Shown: piece by piece, positions 44,032 to 55,200 of the stretch | Layout of the letters: the number at the start of each line of letters is the position of its first letter | How positions within the stretch are numbered: the stretch's first letter is position 1 | NCBI GenBank assembly: GCA_010909165.1 | Contig: VJWM01000119.1 | Coordinates: 434,001-498,000, forward strand | Length of the DNA: 64,000 nt | Direction: 5' to 3' | DNA from: Anthoceros angustus | Lineage: Eukaryota; Streptophyta; Anthocerotopsida; Anthocerotales; Anthocerotaceae | The notes under the pieces: generated by a model | Seen by the model: only the letters and a program-made list of their open reading frames with translations | The model's database searches: none | Told to the model about the DNA's origin: nothing | Translations under genes and position numbers: made by a program

Positions 44032-46752
44032 TCACTGAAGTTTAGGGGAGTAGACGGAATTTGATTGGAAATCGAATTGTGTGTTATTAAGAGACAAAAT
44101 CTTTTCTTTTGCATTGTCAGATATGTCTGAAGAAAGCTCCAGCAACCTGGCATTTATACCTGCAATCTCTGGATGCTTTCCTTTCTTGGCTCCAACCAAA
44201 AAGCTATGCACCAATCCGTCCATGTCTGTCCACCAGCTCTGTCCTGGCTGCTTCCATGCCCCGCTCCCTGTTCTCCTCGCCTGCATCTCCTGTGCCTGCT
44301 CCCACATTTGCGCATCCGTGTATATATTCGACATCAGCACATATGGTGCGGAATGTTTCTTGTCTATCTTCACCGCTTCATCGAAAGCATAGCGTCCCAC
44401 CTCCAAGTTGTTCCACTTTCGACAAGCATTCAGAAGAGCGTCCCAAACTGAAGCATTAGGCACTAGAGGCATGCCCTTCACCAAGGCTAGTGACTCATCC
44501 AGTTGGCCTGCACGACCCAGGAGATCCACCATACATGTGTAGTGCTCCACCGTGGGAGTGATGTCATAATATATCCGCATGGCCTCGAAATACTCGCGCC
44601 CCATGTCCACCAGACCCGCATGACTGCACACTGTTAGTACAGAAAGGAACGTGACGCTAGTTGGTTGTATGCCAGCTTCTGCCATTTGGTGAAACAACTG
44701 AAGCACCGTTTCACTGTCCCCTTGACGGGTGTAGCCTGCAATCAGCGCGTTCCAAGTTACAACATCTTTCTCGGGCAATGCCTCAAAACCCTGCAGCGCG
44801 TCGACCATGCTCCCAGACTTTCCATACATGTTTATCAAACTGTTGCCTACAATCACATCAGCTTCAAGCCCTTGTTCTTTGATCTGTGCATGAAGCTGTC
44901 TTCCCAGATGCAAAGCTGCCACATTTGCACATGCTTGCAGGAGGCACACAAATGTCACAGAATCAGGTGTAACGACGCTATGGTCTTGCATGACCTTGTA
45001 GAGCCGAAGGGCCTCCTCACCCATGCCCTGCTGAGAATATCCTGCTATCATGGCATTCCATGTAACCACATTCTTTTGACCAAGTCCATCAAACACGGCC
45101 TGAGCATCCTCCAGGCTGCAACACTTTGCATACATGTTTACCAAACTGCTGGATACGAATACATCGGTTTCGAGTCCTCGTTCTCTAATTTGTGCATGAA
45201 GCTGCCTCCCCTGCTCCAAAGCCGGAGTCCCCACACTTGCACATGCCTGCAGGAGGCAAACGAGTGTCGCAGAATCGGGTGCTGCCATGCAATTTTCTTC
45301 CATATCCCTGTAGAGGCTAAGGGCGTCCTGCCCCATGCCCCGCTGAGAGTACCCTGCTATCAGAACACCCCACGTTCCCTCATCTTTTTTTCCAAGTCCG
45401 TCGAACATTCGTCGAGCCTCTTTCAAGCTGCCAAACTTTGCATATCCAGCAATCATGGCATTCCATGCCGCCATATTCTTTTGACCACCAAGGCCGTCAA
45501 ATACTCTTCGAGCATCTTCCAAGCTGCCACACTTTGCATACATGTTGACCAGGCTACAACCTACAACAGCATCGACTGTACGTCCTTGCTCCCCAATCTG
45601 TGCATGCAACTGTTTCCCCTTCTCCAAAGCCGGGGTGCCCAGACTTGTGCACACCTGCAGGAGAGAGACAAACGTCACAGAATCGGGCACAGCAATGCCT
45701 TCATCTTGCATAGCATCGTAAATCTGCAGAGCCTGCTGACCCATGCCCTGCTGAGCATATCCTGCAATGAGAGCTGTCCATGTCACCACATCTTTTTCAC
45801 CAAGTCCGTCAAACACTCTCCGAGCATCCTCCAGGCTGCCGCATTTCGCATACATATTCACCAAGCTATTGGCAACAAACACATGACCTTCAAGCCCTCC
45901 TTCTCTAATCCGTGCATGAACCAGCTTCCCCTCCTCCAGAGCTGTGGTCCCAACACTGGCACAAGCCTGCAAGAGGCACACCCACGTCACAGAATCCGGC
46001 AAAGCGCCACCTTCCTGTTGCTGCATAGCACTGTACACACACAGGGCTTCCCGCCCAATGCCCTGCTGCGAGTACCCCGCGATCATAGCATTCCAGGTCA
46101 CTACATCCTTCACAACAAGCCCGTCAAACACCCTCCGAGCCTCTTCCAAGCTCCCACACTTACCATACATGTCTACCAAGCAGTTCCAAACAAACAAATG
46201 AACCTCAACCCCACTCGCCAACACATCAGCATGCACCATCCTCCCAGCCCTCAAATCCGCCCCCCTCCCACAAGCCTGCAGGGCTGCCACAAAAACATGC
46301 CCATCTGCCTTCACATCCGACAAACGCATCCGACGATACAACTCCACAGCCTCCCTAGCCTCCCCGTGCTGAACATGTGCAGACATCATAGAAGACCACA
46401 TAAACACACTTGGCCTCCCAACCATAGCGAACACACTCATGGCCTCCTGCATCCTCCCATGAGCAGCATACATCCGCAAAACGTGGTTGCACAGGAACGC
46501 ATCCGTCTCATACCCTTCCCCCACCGCCAAAGCATGCACCCGCCGCCCCAGAATCAAATCCTTCTTTACCCCACATTTCCTCAGCACAAGATAAAACAAA
46601 TCCTGCCCACCACAACCTCTACGCACCAACACCCCCAGACCTTCGACAGCCTCCTCCAGCTGCCCCTCCAGACACACCTTCCTCAGAATCTCAGCCGTCA
46701 CATTCCCAGCTTCGAGAAGCACACGCTGTCCCCAAAGCCTTCCCGATGGCAT
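44032..46752 (-). CDS. PPR protein, PLS class with E/E+ tail, organelle RNA editing factor type
   Basis: Intronless 906-residue frame made almost wholly of P, L and S pentatricopeptide motifs, e.g. SLVNMYAKCGSLEDARRVFD, KDVVTWTALIAGYAQQGMGQ and TFVCLLQACA. The repeats are unusually uniform, implying recent internal repeat expansion or conversion. After the last PPR come the E block (WDALLNACRKWNNLEVGRYA, YVLMSNIYTDAQMWEQ) and E+ block (PGQSWWTDMDGLVHSFLVGA, then KKGKHPEIAGINARLLEL). There is no DYW deaminase, so any C-to-U editing would need a deaminase in trans. Such proteins act in plastids or mitochondria; the N-terminus is not a strongly typical presequence. Target site cannot be predicted without decoding the repeat code. 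The start at 46752 is the first ATG; the stop lies at 44032. Confidence 0.93.
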   Translation of the reverse strand: MPSGRLWGQRVLLEAGNVTAEILRKVCLEGQLEEAVEGLGVLVRRGCGGQDLFYLVLRKCGVKKDLILGRRVHALAVGEGYETDAFLCNHVLRMYAAHGRMQEAMSVFAMVGRPSVFMWSSMMSAHVQHGEAREAVELYRRMRLSDVKADGHVFVAALQACGRGADLRAGRMVHADVLASGVEVHLFVWNCLVDMYGKCGSLEEARRVFDGLVVKDVVTWNAMIAGYSQQGIGREALCVYSAMQQQEGGALPDSVTWVCLLQACASVGTTALEEGKLVHARIREGGLEGHVFVANSLVNMYAKCGSLEDARRVFDGLGEKDVVTWTALIAGYAQQGMGQQALQIYDAMQDEGIAVPDSVTFVSLLQVCTSLGTPALEKGKQLHAQIGEQGRTVDAVVGCSLVNMYAKCGSLEDARRVFDGLGGQKNMAAWNAMIAGYAKFGSLKEARRMFDGLGKKDEGTWGVLIAGYSQRGMGQDALSLYRDMEENCMAAPDSATLVCLLQACASVGTPALEQGRQLHAQIRERGLETDVFVSSSLVNMYAKCCSLEDAQAVFDGLGQKNVVTWNAMIAGYSQQGMGEEALRLYKVMQDHSVVTPDSVTFVCLLQACANVAALHLGRQLHAQIKEQGLEADVIVGNSLINMYGKSGSMVDALQGFEALPEKDVVTWNALIAGYTRQGDSETVLQLFHQMAEAGIQPTSVTFLSVLTVCSHAGLVDMGREYFEAMRIYYDITPTVEHYTCMVDLLGRAGQLDESLALVKGMPLVPNASVWDALLNACRKWNNLEVGRYAFDEAVKIDKKHSAPYVLMSNIYTDAQMWEQAQEMQARRTGSGAWKQPGQSWWTDMDGLVHSFLVGAKKGKHPEIAGINARLLELSSDISDNAKEKILSLNNTQFDFQSNSVYSPKLQ

Positions 46753-46880
46753 CGTGCTTTATTGATTTCCGCCAGCATTCCGTGCCGGCAACAGAGATCA
46801 AAATAATGGAACACGAGAAAACAAGAGGCGCTGAACCCCGTCCAAAAGCCCTAAAATGGATCATTCTAGACGACATTTTG

Positions 46881-47996
46881 CTACACCTTGCTGGTTTCCT
46901 TCTCCTCTTCCTCCTCCTTCCCGAGGAATCGCTGGCACCGCCCGACCAGCGGCTGCAGCTGCGCGACCTTGTCGTAGAGACCGAGCAGGCCGCCCGTGTG
47001 CCAGAAGAGCACGTTCCGCCCCTTCCACGCCTCGGGCTCCCGCGCCATGTCACGCAGCAGCGCGATAAGCGCCTTCCCGCTGTAGACAGGATCCAGGATC
47101 ACGCCAGTGGCCTCCGCCACGGCCTTCACCGTCTCCAGTTCCTCCCGCGTGCTCACGGCGTACCCCAGCCCCTTGGCGTCCACCACTCTCACCACGTCCC
47201 TGGCCTTGAGCTCGGATCCCAGCCCGGAGATGAGGCCCTGGACGTAGTCGTAGAAGTAGTCCGGGGAGTCGCAGACGGCGTAGGCGTGCACCTTGGCCTG
47301 CAAGCTCCCGAGCCGACATCCCACTGCGGCCCCGGCCGTGGTGCCCCCGCTCCCGCACGCCATCACCACGTCGTGGAAGCTCGACACTCCGGGAACGTCT
47401 CCATGCGCCAGCTGCAGTTCCAGCTCCCGCACGGCCTCCAGGTACCCCCAAGACCCCAGGGAGTTGGACCCCCCGACCGGGACCAGGTACGGCTTCCTCC
47501 CCTCCGCTCTGAGCCTGGCCGCCAGCCGCTCCCCCAACGCGACGCTGCCGTGGGCCTGGTACTCCTCCTTGGATACCAGCTCCAGATTCGCGCCTACCAG
47601 GCGCTCCACGAGCAGGTTACCCTGCAGCCCGGGGTCCTGCTCCAGCAACGCCTGGCTGGTGCGGAGGATGAGGAAGCTGTCCAGGCCCAGGTAGCGAGCA
47701 GCCACGGCCGTGGCGCGGCAGTGGTTGCTCTGGATCCCGCCGATGGTGATGACGCAGTCCGCGCCCTGGAGCTTGGCGTCCGCCAGCAGGAATTCCAGCT
47801 TCCGGACCTTGTTGCCGCTCAGCTGGAGGCCGGTGAGATCGTCGCGCTTGATCCAGACCTGAGTGCCCTCGGGGAGCGAGGGCAGATCCCAGCGGTGCAC
47901 AGGGGTCGGGAGATGGCCTAGTCCTGTCCAGTGCGACGGCAGGGGATGCAGCCCTTCCGCCCAGCTGGGAGGGCGGTAGGGTGCTGTCTCCAGCAT
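46881..47996 (-). CDS. DCD: D-cysteine desulfhydrase (ACC-deaminase-like PLP enzyme)
   Basis: Single 371-residue open frame from MLETAPYRPPSWAEGL at 47996. PLP fold type II signatures: VWIKRDDLTGLQLSGNKVRK with the Schiff-base lysine in GNK, GGIQSNHCRATAVAARYLGL, CGSGGTTAGAAVGC for phosphate binding, and the late FWHTGGLLGLYD. The plant enzyme degrades D-cysteine to pyruvate, H2S and ammonia; ACC deaminase is the close alternative. An upstream stretch (48130-47996) reads like a transit peptide (MLRAASGCGGLLHGSARAAG) but is in another frame, so either the start given is right or a small indel hides a mitochondrial presequence. The gene is 128 bp downstream of INTS6-side sequence and followed by the PPR gene on the same strand. 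A second, frame-broken copy is at 50926-51910. Confidence 0.9.
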   Translation of the reverse strand: MLETAPYRPPSWAEGLHPLPSHWTGLGHLPTPVHRWDLPSLPEGTQVWIKRDDLTGLQLSGNKVRKLEFLLADAKLQGADCVITIGGIQSNHCRATAVAARYLGLDSFLILRTSQALLEQDPGLQGNLLVERLVGANLELVSKEEYQAHGSVALGERLAARLRAEGRKPYLVPVGGSNSLGSWGYLEAVRELELQLAHGDVPGVSSFHDVVMACGSGGTTAGAAVGCRLGSLQAKVHAYAVCDSPDYFYDYVQGLISGLGSELKARDVVRVVDAKGLGYAVSTREELETVKAVAEATGVILDPVYSGKALIALLRDMAREPEAWKGRNVLFWHTGGLLGLYDKVAQLQPLVGRCQRFLGKEEEEEKETSKV

Positions 47997-48549
47997 CCCC
48001 GGTCGCCGCCCGCTGCTGTCCTTCCTCCCGGCGCGGCCATGGCTGCCGCCCCTCCTCCCGCTGCGCCTGCTGCCCTGGCCGAGCCGTGGAGAAGCCCGCC
48101 GCAGCCGCTTGCAGCCCGCAGCATGCCGCGGTTTCCTGGAAGCTTCACGCGGTTGGAGTTCTCAATAGAGCTCAAACCAACTGGGGACTTCCTCGGCCTG
48201 AATGGTTGCAGTCTTCTGCTACTGTTCCAGGCTAGGGGAGTGTGGAACCATCCTGCCAGTCGCAGTGGGAAGAAGAAACTCAGGAAGAGCCTTCGTCCCT
48301 GATGAAATCACCAATGCACGCATTGCCTTCCTGTCAGCGCAAGAAAACGGCGAATTATGCTTACACTCGACACGGACGAACCTTCAGGATGCCCATCTCT
48401 GAGGCTTTGCCCTGAGGTCACCATGGAACTCGGGTTTCCGAGTGCCTGTTGCCGGTCCGTGCACGACGGGACCAGGCTACCCCGCCGGGGCCTGTAAGCT
48501 GCTATTGAAGTCCTGCAACTCCTTCGTCACCGCATCTTTGTTCATTCTC

Positions 48550-50399
48550 TGTGCCTGCAGGGTACAGGACGTGTAGTGCGTGTGAGTGGAGAGCTGGATT
48601 GACAAACATGCCTGGCCAGCTGCATGTGGGCAATCACGAGTACCTGCAAAATGAGCTGTTCCACGAAGTTCGATTTATCCACAGGAAAATCCGAGATCGA
48701 GAGAAGCTCGAAAAGCTGCACGGACGGCATTACAGAAAGTGTCACACCACTCTGCAAGCAGGACAGCCAGTGATGGGGGTTTGGGGAAGGAAGACGTGGG
48801 CAGTAGAATTTGCTGTCGGAGAAGTGGGAGACGCACCTTCTGGGTGTCACCTGCTTTTGTTCTTCCCAAGACTCGTCTCACGTTCACGAGAAACGCTGCA
48901 ACTTCCCCTTGATCCTTCACTGTGCTCTGAGGAGTAACGACAACCCGTCTTCTTTTCCGTGTTCGCATTAAGTCGTCCAAAGACAAAGCTGAAGCTGCAG
49001 GGACGGAGCCAGGACTATCCTCTTCCAAACCACTTCCAGACCTCTCCGGCTGCCCCGAGGTGGCGAGAGGACCTTGCCTATCTTCTGCACTTGCCATGAT
49101 ATTTCTCCTATCCTCCAGGGGCTCCGGAGGAGTGGCCTCATTGCCATTCATTGCAATTCGAGCATGGTCAATCCTTGCTTCTCTTGGGAATGATATACCT
49201 GGTGCCTCAGACATTCTTATGTCGACAGCCTGCCCTCTAGGCTTTGAAGAGTCTGCAGAAATAGCAGACTTGTGAACCTCAGTAACAAGTGCTTGAGAAT
49301 CAGATGAGAGCCTTGTGGGAGGTAACTTCGGTGTTGACAGACGCACCTTCAGATGTACCATCACCGGGAGATGCAATACCGGTAGCAGTCGATGCACCAG
49401 ATGTGGCTGGAGACTCTGCCTTTCTCCGACGTCTTAAATTACGGAATGGAGGTCGACCTGTACCATCTAGCCATGCCTCATCTGCACCATCCTTGTCTTG
49501 ACGATAGGGATTGCCAAACATGGACCGCTTATTTCGGTCCTGGTCTTCGGCCTTCAGAGCAATCATAATTTAATCAGGATCCCAAACAGTGCAGCAAGAG
49601 GTTTGCCCAACTACAATACAGAGCAATGCAAAAAAATGCATCATGTTGCATTAAACAGTCCCTTACAAATGGACTCCTTGGGGATTGGGATTGGCTCCTC
49701 ATCATTGCCTCGTTGAAATCTCCCATCTGCCACGGGTCAAGTATAAGTAAAAGGCAAAACTGGGTGGAGTTGAATTGCTCACTTCTAGTAAGAAAGAATA
49801 CCTTCTCTATTGGCAAAGTATGGCGGGCATCATCTTCCTCCTTAGCCACAAGACGAGCTGCAAGAAGGGTCATGGGTGAGCCTTTTCCCTTGACACCATC
49901 CTTCCCTATCTTGCGACCCTGCATTGCATCCAAAAGCCATAGCCACTCGCAATGGGAAGAACCGCAACTGTCTGCAAACAACGGAGGCCACATATTTTTA
50001 GATGCAGGTGGAAATAGTATTTCTCTTCCAAAGAACGAAAACACTCTCTCTGGACATGTGCAAATCATCTTAAAAGTTCTATCACATCGTCCCCTGTAAC
50101 ATGAACGAGCATATGTTACAGAGCATAAGCATGACCTGACGTCACAAAGGAACAGCCGTTATCCTAGTGCTTCCTGAAAGAGAAAGAGTCCATAGGAGAG
50201 AATAGGAGGACCTTATGAGCTGATCTCGAGGCACATCAAAGGATTCTTGAACAAAGGTGACTCCTTCATAGGTCCTGTGCTTCCCTGTTATTTCATTGCC
50301 TGCCAGAGAGGTGGCAAAACCTTAGACTGGGTCACAAAACACAATGACATCACAAGCAACCCTTCAAAAGCCACACCTGCTGAAGGCGATCCACCACTC
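48550..50399 (-). pseudogene. Duplicated 3' part of INTS6 (block A)
   Basis: Same content as 52280-54125: FGNPYRQDKDGADEAWLDG with the serine-rich tail (49566-48950), AARLVAKEEDDARHTLPIEK (near 49860-49790), and the C-terminal helical stretch (48740-48660). It lacks the VWA half, which exists once at 54388-57107, so this is a 3' partial copy ended at 50399. Within the block some frames are better than in block B (48950-49400) and some worse: one missing G near 50245 destroys the FKNPFDVPRDQL motif that block B keeps. Confidence 0.75.
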
Positions 50400-50843
50400 T
50401 CACCACGTCCCTGGCCTTGAGCTCGGATCCCAGCCCGGAGATGAGGCCCTGGACGTAGTCGTAGAAAGTAGTCCGGGGAGTCGCAGACGGCGTAGGCGTG
50501 CACCTTGGCCTGCAAGCTCCCGAGCCGACATCCCACTGCGGCCCCGGCCGTGGTGCCCGCTCCCGCACGCCATCACCACGTCGTGGAAGCTCGACACTCG
50601 GGAACGTCTCCATGCGCCAGCTGCAGTTCCAGCTCCGCACGGCCTCCAGGTACCCCCAAGACCCCAGGAGTTGGACCCCGACCGGGACCAGGTACGGCTT
50701 CCTCCTCCGCTCTGAGCCTGGCCGCCAGCCGCTCCCCAACGCGACGCTGCCGTGGGCCTGGTACTCCTCCTTGGATACCAGCTCCAGATTCGCGCCTACC
50801 AGGCGCTCCACGAGCAGGTTACCCTGCAGCCCGGGGTCCTGCT
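50390..50843 (-). pseudogene. DCD internal fragment in the mosaic
   Basis: About 450 bp matching DCD 47178-47648 (ANLELVSKEEYQAHGSVALG to LGSELKARDVVRVV), with several one-base deletions. It begins inside TCCACCACTC (50390-50399) and ends inside GGGTCCTGCT (50834-50843), both shared with the flanking INTS6 sequence. Confidence 0.85.
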
Positions 50844-50916
50844 GGAATCAGCCCCTCCCACCTTTGCGAACTTGATAGTGATCTCCATGACCAATACCAC
50901 AAATTGCAGATACACT
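50844..50916 (-). pseudogene. 73-bp INTS6 patch in the mosaic
   Basis: Matches about 54141-54216 of INTS6 (GGAATCAGCCCCTCCC to GCAGATACAC). The switch back to DCD occurs within TACCCCAGC (50917-50925), present in both sources. Confidence 0.85.
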
Positions 50917-50925
50917 ACCCCAGCC

Positions 50926-51910
50926 CCTTGGCGTCCACCACTCTCACCACGTCCCTGGCCTTGAGCTCGGATCCCAGCCCGGAGATGAGGCCCTGGACGT
51001 AGTCGTAGAAAGTAGTCCGGGGAGTCGCAGACGGCGTAGGCGTGCACCTTGGCCTGCAAGCTCCCGAGCCGACATCCCACTGCGGCCCCGGCCGTGGTGC
51101 CCCCGCTCCCGCACGCCATCACCACGTCGTGGAAGCTCGACACTCCGGGAACGTCTCCATGCGCCAGCTGCAGTTCCAGCTCCCGCACGGCCTCCAGGTA
51201 CCCCCAGGAGTTGGACCCCGACCGGGACCAGGTACGGCTTCCTCCCTCCGCTCTGAGCCTGGCCGCCAGCCGCTCCCCAACGCGACGCTGCCGTGGGCCT
51301 GGTACTCCTCCTTGGATACCAGCTCCAGATTCGCGCCTACCAGGCGCTCCACGAGCAGGTTACCCTGCAGCCCGGGGTCCTGCTCCAGCAACGCCTGGCT
51401 GGTGCGGAGGATGAGGAAGCTGTCCAGGCCCAGGTAGCGAGCAGCCACGGCCGTGGCGCGGCAGTGGTTGCTCTGGATCCCGCCGATGGTGATGACGCAG
51501 TCCGCGCCCTGGAGCTTGGCGTCCGCCAGCAGGAATTCCAGCTTCCGGACCTTGTTGCCGCTCAGCTGGAGGCCGGTGAGATCGTCGCGCTTGATCCAGA
51601 CCTGAGTGCCCTCGGGGAGCGAGGCAGATCCCAGCGGTGCACAGGGGTCGGGAGATGGCCTAGTCCTGTCCAGTGCGACGGCAGGGGATGCAGCCCTTCC
51701 GCCCAGCTGGGAGGGCGGTAGGTGCTGTCTCCAGCATCCCCGGTCGCCGCCCGCTGCTGTCCTTCCTCCCGGCGCGGCCATGGCTGCCGCCCTCCTCCGC
51801 TGCGCCTGCTGCCCTGGCCGAGCCGTGGAAGCCCGCCGCAGCCGCTTGCAGCCGCAGCATGCCGCGGTTTCCTGGAAGCTTCACGCGGTTGGAGTTCTCA
51901 ATAGAGCTCA
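50926..51910 (-). pseudogene. DCD second copy (block B), 3'-truncated and frame-broken
   Basis: Covers the DCD start down to VVDAKGLGY; the last about 280 bp of the gene (up to RCQRFLGKE) are absent because the mosaic begins there. Frames change several times relative to the intact copy, mostly at G or C runs (e.g. near 51190-51290 and 51625). It is minus strand and directly downstream of block-B INTS6, i.e. in the natural gene order. Confidence 0.85.
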
Positions 51911-52279
51911 AACCAACTGGGGACTTCCTCGGCCTGAATGGTTGCAGTCTTCTGCTACTGTTCCAGGCTAGGGGGGTGTGGAACCATCCTGCCAGTCGCA
52001 GTGGGAAGAAGAAACTCAGGAAGAGCCTTCGTCCCTGATGAAATCACCAATGCACGCATTGCCTTCCTGTCAGCGCAAGAAAACGGCGAATTATGCTTAC
52101 ACTCGACACGGACGAACCTTCAGGATGCCCATCTCTGAGGCTTTGCCCTGAGGTCACCATGGAACTCGGGTTTCCGAGTGCCTGTTGCCGTCCGTGCACG
52201 ACGGACCAGGCTACCCCGCCGGGGCCTGTAAGCTGCTATTGAAGTCCTGCAACTCCTTCGTCACCGCATCTTTGTTCAT

Positions 52280-55200
52280 TCTCTGTGCCTGCAGGGTACA
52301 GGACGTGTAGTGCGTGTGGTGGAGCTGGATTGACAAACATGCCTGGCCAGCTGCATGTGGGCAATCACGAGTACCTGCAAAATGAGCTGTTCCACGAAGT
52401 TCGATTTATCCACAGGAAAATCCGAGATCGAGAGAAGCTCGAAAGCTGCACGGACGGCATTACAGAAAGTGTCACACCACTCTGCAAGCAGGACAGCCAG
52501 TGATGGGGGTTTGGGAAGGAAGACGTGGGCAGTAGAATTTGCTGTCGGAGAAGTGGAGACGCACCTTCTGGGTGTCACCTGCTTTTGTTCTTCCCAAGAC
52601 TCGTCTCACGTTCACGAGAAACGCTGCAACTTCCCTTGATCCTTCACTGTGCTCTGAGGAGTAACGACAACCCGTCTTCTTTCCGTGTTCGCATTAAGTC
52701 GTCCAAAGACAAAGCTGAAGCTGCAGGGACGGAGCCAGGACTATCCTCTTCCAAACCACTTCCAGACCTCTCCGGCTGCCCCGAGGTGGCGAGAGGACCT
52801 TGCCTATCTTCTGCACTTGCCATGATATTTCTCCTATCCTCCAGGGGCTCCGGAGGAGTGGCCTCATTGCCATTCATTGCAATTCGAGCATGGTCAATCC
52901 TTGCTTCTCTTGGGAATGATATACCTGGTGCCTCAGACATTCTTATGTCGACAGCCTGCCCTCTAGGCTTTGAAGAGTCTGCAGAAATAGCAGACTTGTG
53001 AACCTCAGTAACAAGTGCTTGAGAATCAGATGAGAGCCTTGTGGGGGAGGTAACTTCGGTGTTGACAGACGCACCTTCAGATGTACCATCACCGGGAGAT
53101 GCAATACCGGTAGCAGTCGATGCACCAGATGTGGCTGGAGACTCTGCCTTTCTCCGACGTCTTAAATTACGGAATGGAGGTCGACCTGTACCATCTAGCC
53201 ATGCCTCATCTGCACCATCCTTGTCTTGACGATAGGGATTGCCAAACATGGACCGCTTATTTCGGTCCTGGTCTTCGGCCTTCAGAGCAATCATAATTTA
53301 ATCAGGATCCCAAACAGTGCAGCAAGAGGTTTGCCAACTACAATACAGAGTAATGCAAAAATGCATCATGTTGCATTAAACAGTCCTTACAAATGGACTC
53401 CTTGGGGATTGGGATTGGCTCCTCATCATTGCCTCGTTGAAATCTCCCATCTGCCACGGGTCAAGTATAAGTAAAAGGCAAAACTGGGTGGAGTTGAATT
53501 GCTCACTTCTAGTAAGAAAGAATACCTTCTCTATTGGCAAAGTATGGCGGGCATCATCTTCCTCCTTAGCCACAAGACGAGCTGCAAGAAGGGTCATGGG
53601 TGAGCCTTTTCCCTTGACACCATCCTTCCCTATCTTGCGACCCTGCATTGCATCCAAAGCCATAGCCACTCGCAATGGGAAGAACCGCAACTGTCTGCAA
53701 ACAACGGAGGGCCACATATTTTAGATGCAGGTGGAAATAGTATTTCTCTTCCAAAGAACGAAAACACTCTCTCTGGACATGTGCAAATCATCTTAAAAGT
53801 TCTATCACATCGTCCCCTGTAACATGAACGAGCATATGTTACAGAGCATAAGCATGACCTGACGTCACAAAGGAACAGCCGTTATCCTAGTGCTTCCTGA
53901 AAGAGAAAGAGTCCATAGGAGAGAATAGGAGGACCTTATGAGCTGATCTCGAGGCACATCAAAGGGATTCTTGAACAAAGGTGACTCCTTCATAGGTCCT
54001 GTGCTTCCCCCTGTTATTTCATTGCCTGCCAGAGAGGTGGCAAAACCTTAGACTGGGTCACAAAACACAATGACATCACAAGCAACCCTTCAAAAGCCAC
54101 ACCTGCTGAAGGCGATCCACCACTCAAAGAGGGTCCTGCTGGAATCAGCCCCTCCCCACCTTTGCGAACTTGATAGTGATCTCCATGACCAATACCACAA
54201 ATTGCAGATACACTACCCCAGCTGGTGCTTGTAGGGCTGCTTGTTGCACCTGCAAAGTTGACCCCACTGTTGAAGCCTGGAGGAGCTTCTGCATTTGGTG
54301 AAGCAGATGAATTTGCCTGTGGTGGACGCCGCCCTCGAGGACCTGGCTTTAAGGCATTGGGACCTATGTTCTGCTGATCATTCTGCATCAGAGCCACGAT
54401 ACAGGTGGAGATGTAGCAACAACAGGAGAGGCAGGCTCCATTGAATAGACAATTAAGAAAAGCAGCCACACAGCGGCAAGCACCCAGCACCCTATGCAGA
54501 AGTTTACCAGAATACGAGACATTTCAACACTCAGTTCCTCACATGCCTGAGCTTTGAGTCGTTCCAATTGTGTTCCAATAGAATTGTAGAATACATTATC
54601 CATGGAGTCAGGAACAAAATGCGATTGGATACCCAAACGCTTCAAGGCTTTTCTAAGGGGATTTCCATAATATGGAGGGATGCTTTGACAGTATCTTTCC
54701 ATGTCTTGACGCCATTGAGGAAGGGGAGCATGCTTTGCAGACCCAGCAGGCATTTTCCCAACTTGATCTAGGAGCTGCCACAGAACCTGCAAAGAATCCA
54801 GGTCCAAAACATGGAATGATCAGTGGGACCAACAGCTCATATCAAGCCTTTCTTCTCTATCTTGTTACCAAACTATGGAGTAAAAAGGAGCAAGAGCTCA
54901 CAGGGTAGTTGTAGGGTAAAACAATCAGCGTAAGGATGCTGCCCTGCCGATTGAGTCGGAGATATCTGCATTGCATCATGATCGCACAGGAAAGCCTCCA
55001 CATCAAACGAATCCATTGGTTCAGAAACGACAGTATGCCTCACCAGCAAGGTCTGCACGTCCTCACCCAAAAGGATCTCCGTAACTATTTGGACCTTTGC
55101 TATTTCGAATAAATACTTGCCAGCAGACACCTGGTGGTGCCTTCAGGAGAAAGCCGACAATTGGGTTTGCTTCAATCTGTACCACATTAGAAAACTCAGT

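Larger units (their letters stand above)
46870..50399. repeat. Large direct duplication, block A
   Basis: Block A (DCD plus the 3' part of INTS6) is repeated as block B at about 50917-54125, offset about 3.7-3.75 kb. The copies are nearly identical over more than 3 kb of exon, intron and spacer. The differences I saw are chiefly one- or two-base length changes in runs, e.g. GAAAAGC/GAAAGC (48711/52441), TTGGGG/TTGGG and CTTCCCTG/CTTCCCCCTG. Confidence 0.9.

Noticed and set aside
44665-46806. 713-codon open frame on the plus strand
   Set aside because: It is the exact antisense of the PPR gene; its length comes from codon bias and repeated motifs, and its sequence has no recognisable domain.
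46746-47921. 391-codon plus-strand frame
   Set aside because: Antisense of the GC-rich D-cysteine desulfhydrase gene, which has complete family motifs on the minus strand.
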